In this document: piece by piece, positions 63,964 through 64,000 of the stretch
Layout: every line of letters starts with the position of its first letter
How positions within the stretch are numbered: position 1 is the stretch's first letter
Assembly: GCA_963705515.1 (NCBI GenBank)
Contig: CAVPJV010000002.1
Span: 252,460-316,459, forward strand
Direction of reading: 5' to 3'
Source of the DNA: Gaiellasilicea sp963705515
GTDB taxonomy: Bacteria; Actinomycetota; Thermoleophilia; Gaiellales; Gaiellaceae
Length of the DNA stretch: 64,000 nucleotides
Translations under genes and position numbers: made by a program
The notes under the pieces: generated by a model
Told to the model about the DNA's origin: nothing
The model's input: only the letters and a program-made list of their open reading frames with translations
Database searches by the model: none

Positions 63964-64000
63964 CGCCGGATCGTACGCGGCTTCATCCGCATCGCATGAT

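Overview
The window is a 64 kb piece of a high-GC actinobacterial chromosome. The GC-rich codon use, the dense NTGA start/stop overlaps, the trehalose synthase, the GAF-type histidine kinase and the many universal-stress and CBS proteins suggest a deep-branching soil Actinobacteriota lineage such as Thermoleophilia. That placement is inferred from gene types only; no marker gene is present to prove it. Almost all of the DNA is coding. I saw no rRNA, tRNA, CRISPR array or insertion sequence.

Layout. 1-10.5 kb: end of a cation P-type ATPase, Hsp20, PRPP synthetase, a zinc-ribbon/hydrolase pair beside a phosphoribosyltransferase, a ZIP transporter, a double universal stress protein (USP), pyruvate phosphate dikinase and a secreted hydrolase. 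10.5-13.5 kb: arsenic operon arsR-arsM-aquaporin-arsC-arsC on the minus strand. 13.7-22 kb: a DszB-like desulfinase with a rhodanese, an alcohol dehydrogenase with GAPDH, and a five-gene GltD-like/2-oxoacid:ferredoxin oxidoreductase operon. 22-25.9 kb: small regulators and enzymes, an aldo-keto reductase with its TetR repressor, trehalose synthase. 26-45.6 kb: stress and energy island with CBS and USP proteins, a second P-type ATPase, a GNAT/ADP-forming acyl-CoA synthetase, copper nitrite reductase, an HTH regulator, phosphoketolase, acetate kinase, and a DsbA/VKOR pair. 45.6-48 kb: a two-component system resembling mycobacterial DosR/DosS. 48-64 kb: an M23-like secreted protein, a methyltransferase, SHOCT proteins, a dipeptidase, C4-dicarboxylate and amino-acid transporters, a phospholipase-D-like enzyme, an MFS exporter with a frameshift, a NagD-like phosphatase and a frameshifted YcaQ/AlkZ-like gene.

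The main result is a candidate hypoxia/dormancy regulon. The kinase keeps, at the correct 22-residue spacing, the haem-ligand His and distal Tyr known from DosS. The operons for Hsp20, USPs, CBS proteins, the P-type ATPase, nitrite reductase, GAPDH, the desulfinase and several tiny membrane proteins share a by-eye upstream signature: an imperfect 12-bp inverted repeat (G-T/C-A/G-G/C, four bases, then about CCGC) followed 33-36 bp later by a GAYGCC-like element, usually 56-78 bp before the start codon. I found 18 copies. The motif differs from the mycobacterial DosR box. The genes under it would supply redox sensing, protein protection, ion pumping, nitrite reduction and substrate-level ATP (PPDK, pyruvate:ferredoxin oxidoreductase, phosphoketolase/acetate kinase, ADP-forming acyl-CoA synthetase).

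Other points are three genes that seem to start with CTG-AGC in a CTGA overlap, several single-base frameshifts near the right end, and an arsR promoter whose operator covers the -10 box next to a near-leaderless start.
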